Positions 10,684 through 22,395 of a stretch of DNA of 64,000 nucleotides are shown piece after piece. The DNA is taken from the NCBI GenBank assembly GCA_002946415.1, contig NJPS01000030.1, positions 124,001-188,000 of the forward strand, written 5' to 3'. The notes below the pieces were generated by a model. That model was not told where the DNA came from and ran no database searches. It saw nothing but the letters and a program-made list of their open reading frames with translations. Origin of the DNA: Rutstroemia sp. NJR-2017a BVV2 (taxonomy: Eukaryota; Ascomycota; Leotiomycetes; Helotiales; Rutstroemiaceae). Each line of letters opens with the position of its first letter. Positions within the stretch are counted from its first letter, which is position 1. A program made the position numbers and the translations under genes.

Positions 10684-11270
10684 CCTCTGAATCGAAAACG
10701 CAAGTATATAGCCAGCCTAGTATATAAAGATAAAATAATCCTTTTCCCATAAACTTCTATATCCGATTATTATGGGAAAGATAATTTTAATTCTGGGATC
10801 GTCTGGCAAAAGTACCTATCTCTATACTGCCCCGGCAGAGTAAGGATTAGTTGGTTTTGTTTTCGGCGTGGTCGGTTGGTCGAATATTTCTGAATCGAAA
10901 ATACAGGTATATAGCTAGTCTAGTATATAAAATAGTTCTTTTCCCATAAACTTCTACATCCAATTATTATGGGAAACATAATTTAATCCTGGTACTATCT
11001 GGCAAAAGTGCCTCTACACTGCTCTGGTAGAAGGGTTGGTTGGTTTTGTTTTCGATATGGTCGGCTGGTCTTTGGCGTGGTCGAATCAGACGCCTCTAAA
11101 CCGAAAACGTAGGTATACAGCCAGCCTAGTATATAAAGATAAAATAATTCTTTTCCCATAAACTTCTATGTCCGATTATTATGGGAAAGATAATTTTAAT
11201 CCCGGGATCGTCCGGGAACAGTACCTCCATACTGCCCCGGTAGAGTAAGGGTTGGTTGGTTTTCGGCGCG
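10684..11270. repeat. Three tandem ~200-bp units each with a hairpin
   Basis: Three diverged head-to-tail copies, starting near 10684, 10887 and 11088. Each holds GAAAAyrCArGTATA, AGCCAGCCTAGTATATAAA, a hairpin core and GGTTGGTTTT. The hairpins are at 10741-10780, 10938-10977 and 11150-11189: CTTTTCCCATAA pairs with TTATGGGAAAG around a loop of about 17 nt. Unit spacing is 197 and 212 bp. The array ends about 300 bp before the transporter ATG. It may be a satellite, a nested MITE array or a structured transcript; the loop changes while the stem is kept. Confidence 0.85.
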
Positions 11271-11570
11271 GTCTGTACGCGGGCATGCGCGCGCCTGTGA
11301 ATTCTATGTTGTTACCATTCGAGAATTTTAGTGGAGGGCTACCACGGGGATGTTATATCGAGATGGAACGATCCACTTCCTCCTTATGAAGTGTTGTTGG
11401 TCTCTTACAGGTATGCACTACTAACGTTCAACCCTTTTCTTCGATCTCGATGGTTTCCGGCTTGGAGGCTATAAGTAAGGACGCCTGTGGCCCTCGTCCA
11501 TTTAGCAAGCCAAGTATTTCACGTATCTTTTCTTCCATCTTCACATCTCTGCATCAATTCCGGTGTGAAA

Positions 11571-13434
11571 ATGGCCCGAGAATGGTTCAAGCCGGGAAGG
11601 CAAACCCAACTTGCCATTACCTGCACATGTCTACAGGCATTTCTTCTCTTTGGTTATGATCAGGGAGTTTTCGGTGGTTTGATAACGAATAAGGATTTCC
11701 TTGATACGTTTGAACACCCTGGAACAGGCTTCTTGGGAATTATCGGTATGAAACTACGGTCGGGGACTCTGGGAAGCATGAGGCTAATGCGGGATTGATA
11801 CAGTGTCGATTTATAATATTGGATGTTTGCTAGGATGTCTGCTAAACTTTATCTGGGGCAACAAATTCGGACGACGACAGGCTATATGGATTTCCATCGC
11901 GTTTGTTAGCATTGGCGCTGCGCTACAATGTACGGCTTACTCGGTGGAGCAGTTGATGATCGGGAGAGTGATTACTGGTTTGGGTATGTTCTTCGCAATG
12001 AGTCCAGTGATGACCATTGTTGACCAGGTTTCTAGGTGTTGGCATCGATACTTCCACAGTTCCAATGTAGTGAGTGTTCTAAAGTCCAACTCCCGGCCTA
12101 TTTAGATCAATACTAAGTAGTCGCAGCCAAGCAGAACTCTGCAGAAGTGAAGTCAGAGGAAGACTCGTCACCACCGAGGTAAATACCCCCCAAACACTCA
12201 TATCGAGTCTAGACTTATCTGTACTAGGTTCTATTCACTGGGCTCGGTGTTTCCGGCGCCTACTTCTTCGTCTACGGCATGTCCTACGTTGGGGGCCCTC
12301 TAGCTTGGCGTCTCCCCATCGCCTGTCAAGTCATCTTCGCCCTCATAGTTTCCATCCTCATGGTGGGACTACCGGAAACTCCACGCTGGCTTATGGAAAA
12401 GGGCCGGATTGAAGAAGCCGAGGTAGTGATGACCAAAATTTTTGGGCTACCGAAAGAAGATGAATATATCCGGGCAGAAAAAACAGCCATTATCACGGCC
12501 ATTGAGATGGAGTTAGCGACGCCTTTTGAGTGGAGGAGGCTCTTTAAGGCCGACCGGATGGCGACGGGCTGGAGAGTTTTCTTAGCATGCTTGGTATTGT
12601 TTATGAATCAGGTAAGACGAATGTTCTAGTCAATGTGACTATGCATGCTGACGAAAGATAGTGGGCCGGTATCAACGTTATCGTATTCTACGCACCAACT
12701 GTCCTCGAAACAAACGTTGGGCTTTCCAAAGACACCTCCCTAGTCGTTGGTGGTTGCATCAACCTTGCATTTGCAATTGGATCGATTGTGCCGAGTATAG
12801 GCTTGGATAAGATGGGAAGGAGGAAACCTATGATGATTGGGTCGTTTGGGATGGGCCTGTCCATGATGATGATTGCCATATTGTTATCTTTCGAAAAGCC
12901 TGGAACTTCAAAAGCCGCGATTGCGTTCTTCTTGACTGTAAGTGATGCATCCTGTACTTTCATCAATCGACCGTGCTGACCATATATAGTTTATGCTATG
13001 CTTCGGCGCGAGTCTCAACGCCATCCCTTGGTGCTACAGCGCCGAGATCCTGCCCCTGAAAGCGCGAGCCAAGGGAACATCTCTAGCAGTGCTCAATAAC
13101 TGGCTCTGGGTCTTCGTCATCGTTATGGTAACACCGACAATGGTTTCTTCGATCACTTGGAAGACTTACTTGGTATTCATGTGCTGCGTATGTAACCTTC
13201 TGGTCTCCTTACCTCTCTGAGAGAGTTAGCTGATACTGACTTCTGGAATAGAACTTCGCGTTCATCCCCATGATTTACTTCTGGTTTCCAGAGACTAAAG
13301 GTCTTTCCCTGGAGGAAATCGACTATTTATTCATCAAGGGAAGCACCCGTGAAATAGGTGAAATGTTCAGGAGCAGTGACAGATCTGGGAGTGACGAGAG
13401 TAAATCGGACAGAGGGGCTGTGCATGTTGAGTAA
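11571..13434 (+). CDS. MFS sugar transporter
   Basis: Eight exons (11571-11745, 11804-11983, 12036-12069, 12127-12178, 12228-12611, 12662-12937, 12990-13187, 13252-13434) give 493 aa, with all phases consistent. The sugar-porter family imports hexoses or related polyols by proton symport at the plasma membrane. Family motifs are present: FGYDQGVFGGL in helix 1, GNKFGRRQ, QAELCRSEVRGRLVTT, GLPETPRWLMEKGR, DKMGRRKPMM, and the terminal PETKGLSLEEIDYLF. About twelve hydrophobic helices are visible. The start is the ATG in MAREWFKPGR; an upstream in-frame ATG at 11487 gives a less typical leader. Exons 3 and 4 are unusually small (34 and 52 nt). The substrate is not evident. Confidence 0.93.
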
Positions 13435-14913
13435 ATTAATGTATGTAGGATTTTTGTTATTGGGTTGCAAATTTTCGAGCGAATTAAGGAGGCTAATGAC
13501 TCGAAAATGAATGACTCCTTAATGTACGAGCAGTCAGCTACAATCACTGCACAGTTCGAACATTTGAAGCACGCGAATTAGCATGGGTTTAGACACGAAG
13601 AGATTGCACATGATGTCCTCTAGTGTAATCGTGATGATAATCTCCTCAAGCACGCCATACGAATCTGAGGAAGTCGAGCCTCAACACCAGCTGCTATCTC
13701 ACTATTCTCTACCGATGAGCACAACTATCAGTGTCACTACCACCATGGTTCACCTCGAACTCTTAGGTTTCTTCTTTTCCGCCTTCTTGCAAGCATCACA
13801 ACTGGCGGTGGTTCGAACTTTCTTCAGCGTGCACCTGGAGCCATGCTTCAAATTATCTTGATTGCTGCATTCCACTTCTTCCCTGTCTATTGTGGTGCCA
13901 CAAGAATCGCGACGACAGATGTATACGATTGTGCGGCACATCTTGGACTGTGAGCGGGTGAATGTCTTGAATTCTTGAGGATTGAGCGAGAAATTAGTAT
14001 TTGTATTGGAAAATTGTTTGATGGAAGGATATTTAGGAGCTCTACATCGTACACATTACTAGATTATATATACTCGGCAGCTACAAGGGTACACCTGCTG
14101 CCAACCACTTCGTTGACCGTTGATGCATCTGCATATCCTACACAAGAATCATACCACTGGCCTGTTTGATAAACCCCCAAGATGCAATATCTACTTGACT
14201 AGGAAAGCGTAGATGGATTGATACATACTACATAGTACCTGTTTCACTTACCACGATAATGTACCTCTCAACTTAGATGTCCTAAAAGAGCAAGTAGCGA
14301 ACGACAAACCATCAACCATCCACTGCCCTGCACGGTAACAATCGAGTTAAAATAGCAACTTTAGGTTATGACCTACTTGGGTGAGCATGCAGCAAGCGAC
14401 TTAACTTAATACTAACCAGTTGGGGGATTGACTTTTTAGGACGTGGTACTGCGCTCGAGAGTATCCGTTGATCACAACCAAAACACAGTACCAGTCGTCG
14501 AATAAAACACGCTGCGTTATTAATTCATGCGTAGGAGTGAGGCCAAAACACAACAAGAGCCCCCAAGACAATTGGTGATATTGACTAGATGTTCTGAAAC
14601 CTTTGGCTACAAGATTGAAGCGAAAAGAAAACAAGGGCAAATTTTCATACATAGGATGACCGTAACGAAGTATGTTTCTGTATCGATTGGTTCCCTAGGA
14701 TAATTCCAGACGCCGTTCCGACCTGCTACCAAATAACCAGTGTGTTCGCCCAGTTGACCCGAGGAGGAAAAGAGAGCATCGTGGCGCATATGCACATGTG
14801 TCTGAGCATAAGTTCATTAAAAAAAAGAATATCAACAAATGAACCCGATTTTCCTGCGCTCCATAACAGTTAACTGGCATGCAAAACTTTTCTTCCAAAA
14901 TCATAAAATCCAA
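13435..14913. other. Intergenic region with one small ORF
   Basis: Convergent 3' flanks of the sugar transporter and the minus-strand regulator. Only the small Cys-containing frame at 13750-13941 looks protein-like. Confidence 0.45.
13750..13941 (-). CDS. Small Cys-containing hypothetical protein
   Basis: A 63-codon intronless frame from an ATG at 13941. The product starts MCRTIVYICRRDSCG and holds Cys in the patterns CRRDSC, VECSNQ, SRC and SCDAC before a basic end (KKAEKKKPKSSR). Short fungal proteins beginning MC(R/H)T with spaced Cys are common and largely uncharacterised; that resemblance is my impression and not a domain match. It has no signal peptide. It could also be chance or the first exon of a longer gene, since the frame simply stops at 13750. 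Confidence 0.4.
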   Translation of the reverse strand: MCRTIVYICRRDSCGTTIDREEVECSNQDNLKHGSRCTLKKVRTTASCDACKKAEKKKPKSSR

Positions 14914-17592
14914 TCAGAAAGGAGGGTAGAAGGCGCCTCCAGTGAAATCGTAACCACTTTCTATGCCGGCCTGTGGATATGGTTCTGTTGTTTGTCAGCA
15001 TGAGATTTTCCAATTACGCAGCTTGCGAGGCGTGGAGATTTGACTTACCCCAGAATATGGAATCGAACAGATCCATAGGAGACATATTCAGAGTTTGTTC
15101 GACAGATTGAATGTCGCCCATACCTATTGTCGGTTGTGGTGCGTACTCCATGCTGTTTTTTGTCAGTAAGTCGTGGCGCATGTGGAAGGGAGTAACGTAC
15201 GGTGGCACCATTCCATTTTGCATTGATGCCATAGCTAGCGCGGCGTTTTGGTGTTCATAGTCGGTTTGATCTTGCTTTGGCACGCCGTCTTGCATCGTTT
15301 GTGCCTCTGGAGCCATAACTCGTTGCTGCTCAACTACCCATCCATGATCATAGATGTTCTTCAGAGCAACCAAGGCCCGTGATAAAGGTCCGCTAAGTTC
15401 GATATCCTTGTCAGACTTCGGAACGGTAGACGGCTGCTCCTTAGCTGCAGTAGCGGAAAGAGCACTGATAAGTTCGCCTTGTAATTGTCGGACTTCAGGA
15501 TCTGTTTTTGTTTCACCTAATATTCCAAGAAGAACGGCAGATGATAAACCATGGTAGGTAAAGGCCCACGAGCGAGTCGGAATCACGCTAAGAGAATGCA
15601 TCTTCAGGTACATCCTGACTGTTTCTGTTAGATTTTGCTTACATTTCTCCGCGATGTGAGCTTTCTGGGAAATATCCATCCCATGGGCACCACGACGGAG
15701 AGCAGGTCGACACAATACTGAGACCACGAAGGATGTGTGAAGACGAACAGCAAAGTATTGTAGCCTGTCTTGAACCGTCTTGCATGCTTCTTTGATACGT
15801 AGGGCCGGAAGAACCTTCTGACGTATGTTTTCTACCTCAATGGAGTTTGCGATGATCTGGTTATAATCTGGTTGAGAGTTTGTGCTGTCGTTTTTGACAA
15901 AGTCCAGCACCCGTTGGCACAGGTGATACATCGCTTCGGTGTAGGTGAATCCCTCAGTCAATGCTGTTGGTCGCAAAGGTACTTGGCATCGAGTAATAAC
16001 CGCGATGGGTGTTCGGTCGAAGGATAGGGAAAGTAAACTATCTTGCCAGACTATCGTCCACCTAAAAAAGATAAGGTTCTCAGCTGGAAATCAATATCTA
16101 ATATTTGAACTTAAGCTTACCAGAGCTTCCGGCGAGGGAGGTCGTTGTCATCAGATGATTTAATTCTTCCATTTTCATTTGGACCTCTGTGAAGTCCCAA
16201 GGCTTGAGCAAGTCTACACGTCAAGCCAATCAAAGCCCAAGAGGCCTCAGCTTTCATGTCATTAGCCAATACAAAGCCAAGTATTAGAAGAGCTTGCAAC
16301 GAGTCTAGAGATGGGCGAATGAGAAAATTTGACAGTCTTAGGCAATGGAATGAAGTCTGAACTGTACTCAAAGTTAGTTCTAGTCGCATACCCCGTTATT
16401 TCGGTCCATACCATAGGATTGTGCTGCAGCCACTCGTTTGTGGTATGTGGTTTCAGCATAGTTCGATGCTACAGCGAGGACAGCGAACAGCATTCCAAGC
16501 CAAGCTGAGGACACGCCCTTCTGTTTCGGGGACGTCCGTTTTGCAGAGCTGCTCCGGTCTTCCAAGTAGATACATAACTTTGACTCAAAATCATCGATAT
16601 CGATGAGTAACCCCCAGAACGGTTGAACGATCTGCTTGTATATTTGGAATGATCTACAATCGCGTTAGAGCTGGCCATTCCCGTGCATTGTTGATACCTA
16701 CTTCAAAACATCGCGATCGGACGGCAACGCCGAAGCAATGTCATGCCTTATCTTATCCATATGATCTTTCGACATAAACGGGTATGGGGCTGACGATATC
16801 TGGAGACCCAGGATAGGCATTATGTCTTTCCGAATAACATCGTGTTCGCCATCGCCCGGAGATGAACCAGCTTGAGTTTCTTCGCTCAAGAACGCAGCAA
16901 TAGAGTTCTGCCCGAGATATCTGGATTCATTCGGGTCCTCTTCATCTACATGATATCAACTTCGGACTTCTGTCGGATTCGGGGAAATGGTATCAAAGAG
17001 GCGGCATCAGGTGAGGAAGTCAGACGCCGGCCGGATCACTCGACCCCACATACAGAAGCACAAGCGCGGGGAAACCCAACCCAACTTCCAAGATACAGAC
17101 AACTTTACAACCAAGAGTACAACTTTGGGGAATTAATTTACCTGTTGTTCTTGGCCAACGATCGTCTTCTCTTCGCCCAGAATGCTCGCTATTGCTATCC
17201 GGCGTCCGAGACCTTTTAACACCAGCTATCGCGGTCGGTATCGCTTTCCCGAGATCCCGATTCTTCGGATTGTAGGAGCAGAGCAGAGCGTGATCTCTCT
17301 TTACACAGTTTTCACACGGGTGTTTGTTATCGCACTTGACCTTGCGTTGTCTGCAAGGCCAGCATGCCGTCCCTAGAGGTTTTCAGCGACTGCCAGTAAA
17401 AGGGGCTGGAGTGGCCGCCATGTATGGAAGCATGGAAGCAAATATAGATATCGTGAGAGTGAAGCATAAAACATGAGGGCTAATGGGTATGATGTACCTA
17501 CCATAACGAACTTTGCGGTGCGAATGAATGATCCTATTGGCCTCATCAGGGGTAATGGAGGATTCAATTGGTTCTGATGGGCCTTCACTCAT
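14914..17592 (-). CDS. Zn2Cys6 transcription factor with fungal_trans domain
   Basis: Eight exons on the minus strand: 17592-17502, 17372-17142, 16945-16702, 16653-16412, 16361-16121, 16061-15201, 15152-15049 and 14984-14914. They give 694 aa with every phase closing. The zinc cluster reads ACWPCRQRKVKC, then CENCVKRDHALLC (C-x2-C-x6-C-x5-C-x2-C-x7-C), and spans the first splice (residue ~32 on). The middle has the fungal-specific regulatory domain, for example CLRLSNFLIRPSLDSLQALL and CRLAQALGLHRG followed by RRKLWW. It is a nuclear DNA-binding activator or repressor. Some junctions are less certain: the 195-nt intron at 17141-16947 is long for this window, and the 48-nt intron at 15200-15153 is in frame either way. 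It is convergent with the sugar transporter. No target can be named. Confidence 0.88.
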
Positions 17593-18796
17593 TTTTCGTG
17601 CTGGAACGACCAGATCAACTCAGTAGAAAAAGGGATATTGGAATGCCGAATGATTTCCGGAACTGGCGCTTATCTGACTCCACCCAGCCAAGATGGAAGA
17701 GAAGATCTAACAGGAATAGCGGCACACGTGATGGCCCTACTGTCTTTGGCTCGAAAAGGAAAGAAAACCCAAACGAAGACGTGTTTCGACAGAGTGTGGG
17801 GAAATGGATCAACAAAGGAGTACACGACCAAAAGGCGCAAAGGTACGCACGATAGATGGATGATTCACGCTGTTACACATAAGCTACCGAGGTGAAAGTC
17901 CTGATTATTAAGTGCTTGGCCAAGTCACGAGCTGGCCGGACGTTGCCGGAACTTCCAAAACAACCCACTTCTAAAAACGGGTCTCTTGGGATACAACCTT
18001 GCTGTCGCGCCGCTCCTTCCGTCCTGATTCGGCAATCTTTTGTATAGGAAAAGCTTGGTGACTGGGTAAATGCCGTCAGCCCTATGCTGTAGTTGATACT
18101 TTCCTCCCCCCCCTAAACAAAGGTTCAATTTTTTGGTGGCAGGACGCACAAAGGTTTGACATTTCATCGCGTGGGGCATAGTACAGAGTATTAGATACCA
18201 GTAGTAGTGAAATACTCTCAAGGGTAGTTATCCATGATTGGAAGATTGATAGCATGCGAGGCAAATACGAACTCTTGGGCGTTTCTTGGCTTTCCATGAT
18301 TCGAGAATTCCGTCAGATTTGTCAGCTATTTCTGCAACCCTCTTAGATAAGTCTATGCAGTTAGGGGATCCTGGGCGAACAAGCTGTCTTGCACACAGAA
18401 TGGCAACAAATGGTGTGATTCATCACTCTCATTGGGCAGCACCTGCGTTCTTGTTGATCTGATAAGGTTGCTGGATGTATGCGTAGAGAGCAACCAGCGC
18501 TGAACATTCTTTGTACGTTTCGTGATTGCTCGCGCACATGGCCCTTGAGGGTCTGTGGCCTTGACCAAGGAGCGATAAGCAGTATGGCTGAATCACATCC
18601 AAAGGAGGGGAACATTCACGGCTGTTCTGTCCATTCGGATTTTCTCGCCATTTACAGTCTATATAAAATCCCTTCCTCTGATTTCCCCTGTCTCGTCCGG
18701 TCTCCATCTTCCAACACAACCTTTCATCCAACAGCTTCTTGCATGACACGATTAAGACCGCACATCTGACCACAAATAGAACAAACCATCTTCATC
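17593..18796. other. Divergent intergenic region
   Basis: Separates the minus-strand regulator from the plus-strand His-rich gene. Open frames in the interval overlap one another on both strands and show no domain. The only clear signal is the TATA-like box listed separately. Confidence 0.45.
18658..18668 (+). promoter_or_regulatory. TATA-like box of the His-rich gene
   Basis: TCTATATAAAA lies about 130 bp upstream of the ATG at 18797 and is followed by a CT-rich tract, a common arrangement in highly expressed fungal promoters. No other TATA box is nearer. Confidence 0.55.
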
Positions 18797-19768
18797 ATGT
18801 CTCGAAGAGATATCTACAGCCAGCCTACAAGATACAACAATGTCTTCAGCTCGAATACGCAAGCTCCCTCTCCCGATCATGGCATCGACGCCCCTCGTCA
18901 CCTGACCCAACTCCGTCGAGATAGCCAAGCTTCCGCTTCATCTTCTTCTTCACGCTCCAATACCCAGCTTCGTCTCACTCAACTGCAACGAGATGTCTCT
19001 CGTCCAGCACGCCGCCAAGAACTACCACCTTACCAGGCCCAAGATGCTATGAATACACAAAGCGCGTCCATCCCAGGCGCCGCTACGACTGCACCTCCCT
19101 CAGCTAAGAGCCACTTCAAAGATTCTCATGACTTTGCTATGGCTTCTAAACAGGTCCGTTACGAGGAGCTATCGCGCCAGGAGCAAATAGAGCAAGATTC
19201 ATGGGCCTCAAGCTATAGCGAACACGCTGGACCGTGTCCCGCTGGCTTTGATTGGGTAAGAGTTCAACAAGGATATATTTGCAACGGCGGCCACCACCTG
19301 ATGACTGATGCACTTGTTGCCGAAGGTAAAGGTGGCTTTTATGTGGGCAGTCTCCATATGGGATGGTGGGGACCTTACTACTCAGCCGAGGGTGTACTCT
19401 CGATGCCCATGAGTACCGGTCGACCCATTTTGCAAGCAACCCACGAAGAGCATCCTACAATTGAGCGTTGCCGGGCTGGAGGTGTGCCATACCCAGCGCA
19501 TGTGGATCCACGTAATGTCTCCAATAACTTGAGGCTTTTCGCACAACTCAGTGTAAACAACCCTGGATCAAGGGCTGGACAAATGTCCGCCTTAGCTCTT
19601 CTAGGACGACAGGGGCAAGTAAGATATACTGCTCAGCATATATCATATCATGACTCGCACTACGGGTCTCGTCACCATCATAATCATGTAATCCACCATA
19701 ACCACTCTGGATCTCGACTTGGCGATCCTAATAATAGCCAACCCAGATCGTCGGATACTTATCGCTGA
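18797..19768 (+). CDS. Hypothetical protein with His-rich C-terminus
   Basis: A single 323-codon exon. Residues 1-110 are Ser-, Arg- and Gln-rich and look disordered (LTQLRRDSQAS, LTQLQRDVSR forms a short repeat). The central part is the only folded-looking region: GPCPAGFDWVRVQQGYICNGG, GGFYVGSLHMGWWGP and RCRAGGVPYPAHVDP, with conserved-looking Cys, Trp and Gly. The tail has HDSHYGSRHHHNHVIHHNHSG, which could bind metal. It has no signal peptide or membrane helix. I recognise no domain. An upstream TATA box and the unbroken frame support a real gene. Confidence 0.75.
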   Translation: MSRRDIYSQPTRYNNVFSSNTQAPSPDHGIDAPRHLTQLRRDSQASASSSSSRSNTQLRLTQLQRDVSRPARRQELPPYQAQDAMNTQSASIPGAATTAPPSAKSHFKDSHDFAMASKQVRYEELSRQEQIEQDSWASSYSEHAGPCPAGFDWVRVQQGYICNGGHHLMTDALVAEGKGGFYVGSLHMGWWGPYYSAEGVLSMPMSTGRPILQATHEEHPTIERCRAGGVPYPAHVDPRNVSNNLRLFAQLSVNNPGSRAGQMSALALLGRQGQVRYTAQHISYHDSHYGSRHHHNHVIHHNHSGSRLGDPNNSQPRSSDTYR

Positions 19769-20769
19769 TTCTAGGTTACATATAGCTCGGTACTAACAGC
19801 CCTTCAACGTTTCTCTATCATGCCTGACTTTTCATCCGGACCATCTAGATATTCAGTAGATAGTTTAATAAACTAACTTGAGACATTCCAAAGACACATC
19901 TTTGCATGCAAATCTTCATGATGTTCCAAGCAGATGTGTATTCGACCTTCCGCCGTACATAAAATAACGATATCTATCATGTCCTAGATTTTATTTACTT
20001 CTACCTATTTCTCTTTGACTAATATTAAGAATGTTTCGCGCCAGGCGATCCATTGGCCATATTTTGAACGATTTTCAATCTGTATGTGAGATATGTTCTG
20101 GCGATCACCTACAAGCAGAGAAACATAAAGACTAGCGTGGTGTGGCTGAAGCCCGAAACTGGCTTCTGTGGCTGAATGCCCAACTTCTTTCAGCAAACAC
20201 GTTCATTCTTAGATATCGCCATCCAGCTCCTGCGATCTGGACATTTATGTCTGTCATCGTACCGTTCTGGAAATCCGTACAATACTCTTGATCTTGGTGT
20301 TTTCACCGTTCGATAGAGAAATGCGAATTAAATGCTGAAGAACAAATCGCGTCGCGCACGATAAATCCATCTGACAATAGCAGACAATCCCATTGTTCGA
20401 AGGCGGGCTGCATGTGATAGATGCCATTCACAAAAGCTCCGTTGCCATCGACAATCGGGAACAGAGATATGCAACAGGTGCGCAAAAGCCCATAAAGATT
20501 GTCTGTACAGCCCATTTAGACAAAAACCTACGACTCAGATGAACTCTATCGCATCTACTGAGCGGACATGCAGCAGCGCAGCTGGCACTCTTGGTAGCTT
20601 CTCAGACATTTCGAATGAGCTTAAGAGGAAGCGCAGCTATGAGCGAGAAAAACGGAGGTGTGCAAGCTCTTGATTCACCATAATCTTCTAGTTAATGTTG
20701 TGATGAGCAGTGTCCACCCCTCGGCCTACATATGAGTCTGAACTCCAAGAAGCTGCTGTTACAGGCGCT
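19769..20769. other. Intergenic region
   Basis: No gene supported. The last 200 bp may include decayed 5' sequence of the regulator remnant that follows, but no zinc-cluster motif could be read. Confidence 0.4.
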
Positions 20770-21520
20770 GACTGGATAAATGACACGATATTCAAGGGAA
20801 AATATCGGAAGGGCTGGATCCCGCCGGTTTGGATATCATGTTACATGCAGATAATCTTTTCGGGTCCCCCGCAATTCTCGAACGACAAGCACCGGAAATT
20901 TGAGAAAATTGTCAGAACGAAACAACTCAGCACCACTCCACTGGCTCTGAGTACTGCGGCACGGAAAACATGTTGGAACTTATTCTGCAGACTCCGTCTC
21001 AAGACTCTGTAGTGGAGGAAGCAGTTTCCGAAAGTCAGTTGACCAATTCACCTGTCTCCAAAGCAACCAATCTTCACCACTATGATTTTCTCCCACGCCA
21101 GAGCCAATCTTCAATTGCTAGCAGCTGTATACAAACTCTATCGAAGCTAGCTGTCGATCTTCATAGACACCATATGACCGTCCCTCCACAATCAATACAT
21201 AATCGCGGTTCAACATTGGACGAATCTCCGCTGAATATTGACTTCTCGATTGACAACACCTTCCGCTTGACGCGCTCACTGATCGATATATATCCCACTT
21301 GTATCGGCACCTTCATTACCCGGGCAGCAAATATATCATCGGGACACCCCGGCGAAAAGAATTTTGATATATCTAGAGAACACCTCACTTCGACTGTGGT
21401 TCCCAGTGGAGCTAACATCGACTAGCCGTCAATACTCCTCATTCTATCATGCCACATGCGGCTTATAGAAATCTACGAAGAGTTATTCGCGCATGCGCAT
21501 GCACGCTACATCTTTCCCTG
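20770..21520 (+). pseudogene. Decayed fungal transcription factor (AflR-like C-terminal region)
   Basis: One frame can be followed from about 20785 to 21518 with internal stops: KISEGLDPAGLDIMLHADNLF, then a TGA near 20900, then MLELILQTPSQ, DNTFRLTRSLIDIYPTCI, VVPSGANID, a TAG at 21423, and in the same frame SILLILSCHMRLIEIYEELF. The last block resembles the conserved C-terminal segment of AflR-type Zn2Cys6 regulators (inference from the pattern). At the TAG the expected residue could be Gln (CAG), so C-to-T mutation fits. No DNA-binding domain is visible. Further stops lie upstream of 20785. The remnant abuts a truncated DUF3632 gene. Confidence 0.65.
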
Positions 21521-21595
21521 AGGGAATTTCATGACGCCGTTTGTCGTAAGTCAGCCAATGTCTGCGTTTGGGACACTGACTAAAATGCAATGCAT

Positions 21596-22088
21596 GATAG
21601 GGCCTTATGGATCTGATGCTTCTAATCTGAAGCCCTGGAGCATCCATTGGAAGAATCTCACATCCTTCATTGTGCGACTTGTAGGCAGGGGTTTCCGAAG
21701 CTGGACTCTTTCTCTTTGGGAGCTAAGATGGACACTCGAAAACCCAATATGGTCGAATATGTCCTACAGCTCCGACGGACATCAACATTTGGACTTATTG
21801 GACACCGATCTGTGGGTGGCAACCGAAATCATTTTTTTCGCTGGAAAAGTCTTGTATGCAGACAAAACGACACTCGAGGATGCGACTATGGACGATGCTC
21901 GCGCATTCCAGACCCACTCACTATGCAGTGAAATTCCGCCGTTTAGTATTGAGCAATGGGAATTTTGGAAGAAAAGATTCGTCGAATTCGCTGCTCTTGC
22001 TGAAATGTACCAGCTGGATAGTAGCATGGTCGCAAGACTAACGGGGACCATCAAACATATGGATGTTATCCAACAGGAGGGAATCTAG
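21596..22088 (+). pseudogene. 5'-truncated DUF3632 copy
   Basis: An open frame from about 21596 to 22088 encodes only the C-terminal half of a DUF3632 protein. It aligns with the intact copy at 24948-25976: LTSFIVRLVGRGFRSWTLSLW against FASFIARLMSKGNFKSWNLPL, and both share SLCSEIPPF followed by ERWEFW-like and KHMD motifs. The region upstream encodes a decayed regulator instead of the expected first ~140 residues, so the 5' half is missing. An ATG at 21531 could start a shorter product with an unrelated leader. DUF3632 has no known biochemical function. Either a relic or a truncated expressed protein is possible. Confidence 0.65.
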
Positions 22089-22160
22089 CCTAGCTTAAAC
22101 AGATTATCCTAGTATGAGAATGAAATCCACTATGATCTGGAAATTTCCCGGAGTTGGCGG

Positions 22161-22395
22161 TAGACTGTTAAATAGATACCCACGGGTAGGTTCCCCGGTC
22201 TTCAACCCACTGGCAGGTACCGATTGGACACCATTCGACCTCCCCAACGACCTAAATAGGTGTGGCACGTACCAGAGTCGGGTCCGGCACCGCCGTTGGG
22301 TGGGTTGAAGGGGATAAGGACCACCCAATGGGTACACATTAGGCATCATAACCCACTCACGGGTGCCCCAACCCGATGGGTAGGTTCGCAGCCTA
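22161..22395 (+). mobile_element. hAT-type MITE, copy 1
   Basis: 235 bp, starting TAGACTGTTAAATAG and ending GGTAGGTTCGCAGCCTA. The flanks GTTGGCGG (22153-22160) and GCTGGCGG (22396-22403) form an 8-bp target duplication with one T/C difference. The left end is the most decayed of the four copies. It is non-coding, rich in ACCCACCC/GGGTGGGT palindromes, and oriented as copies 3 and 4. It lies inside an open frame on the minus strand. Confidence 0.85.
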
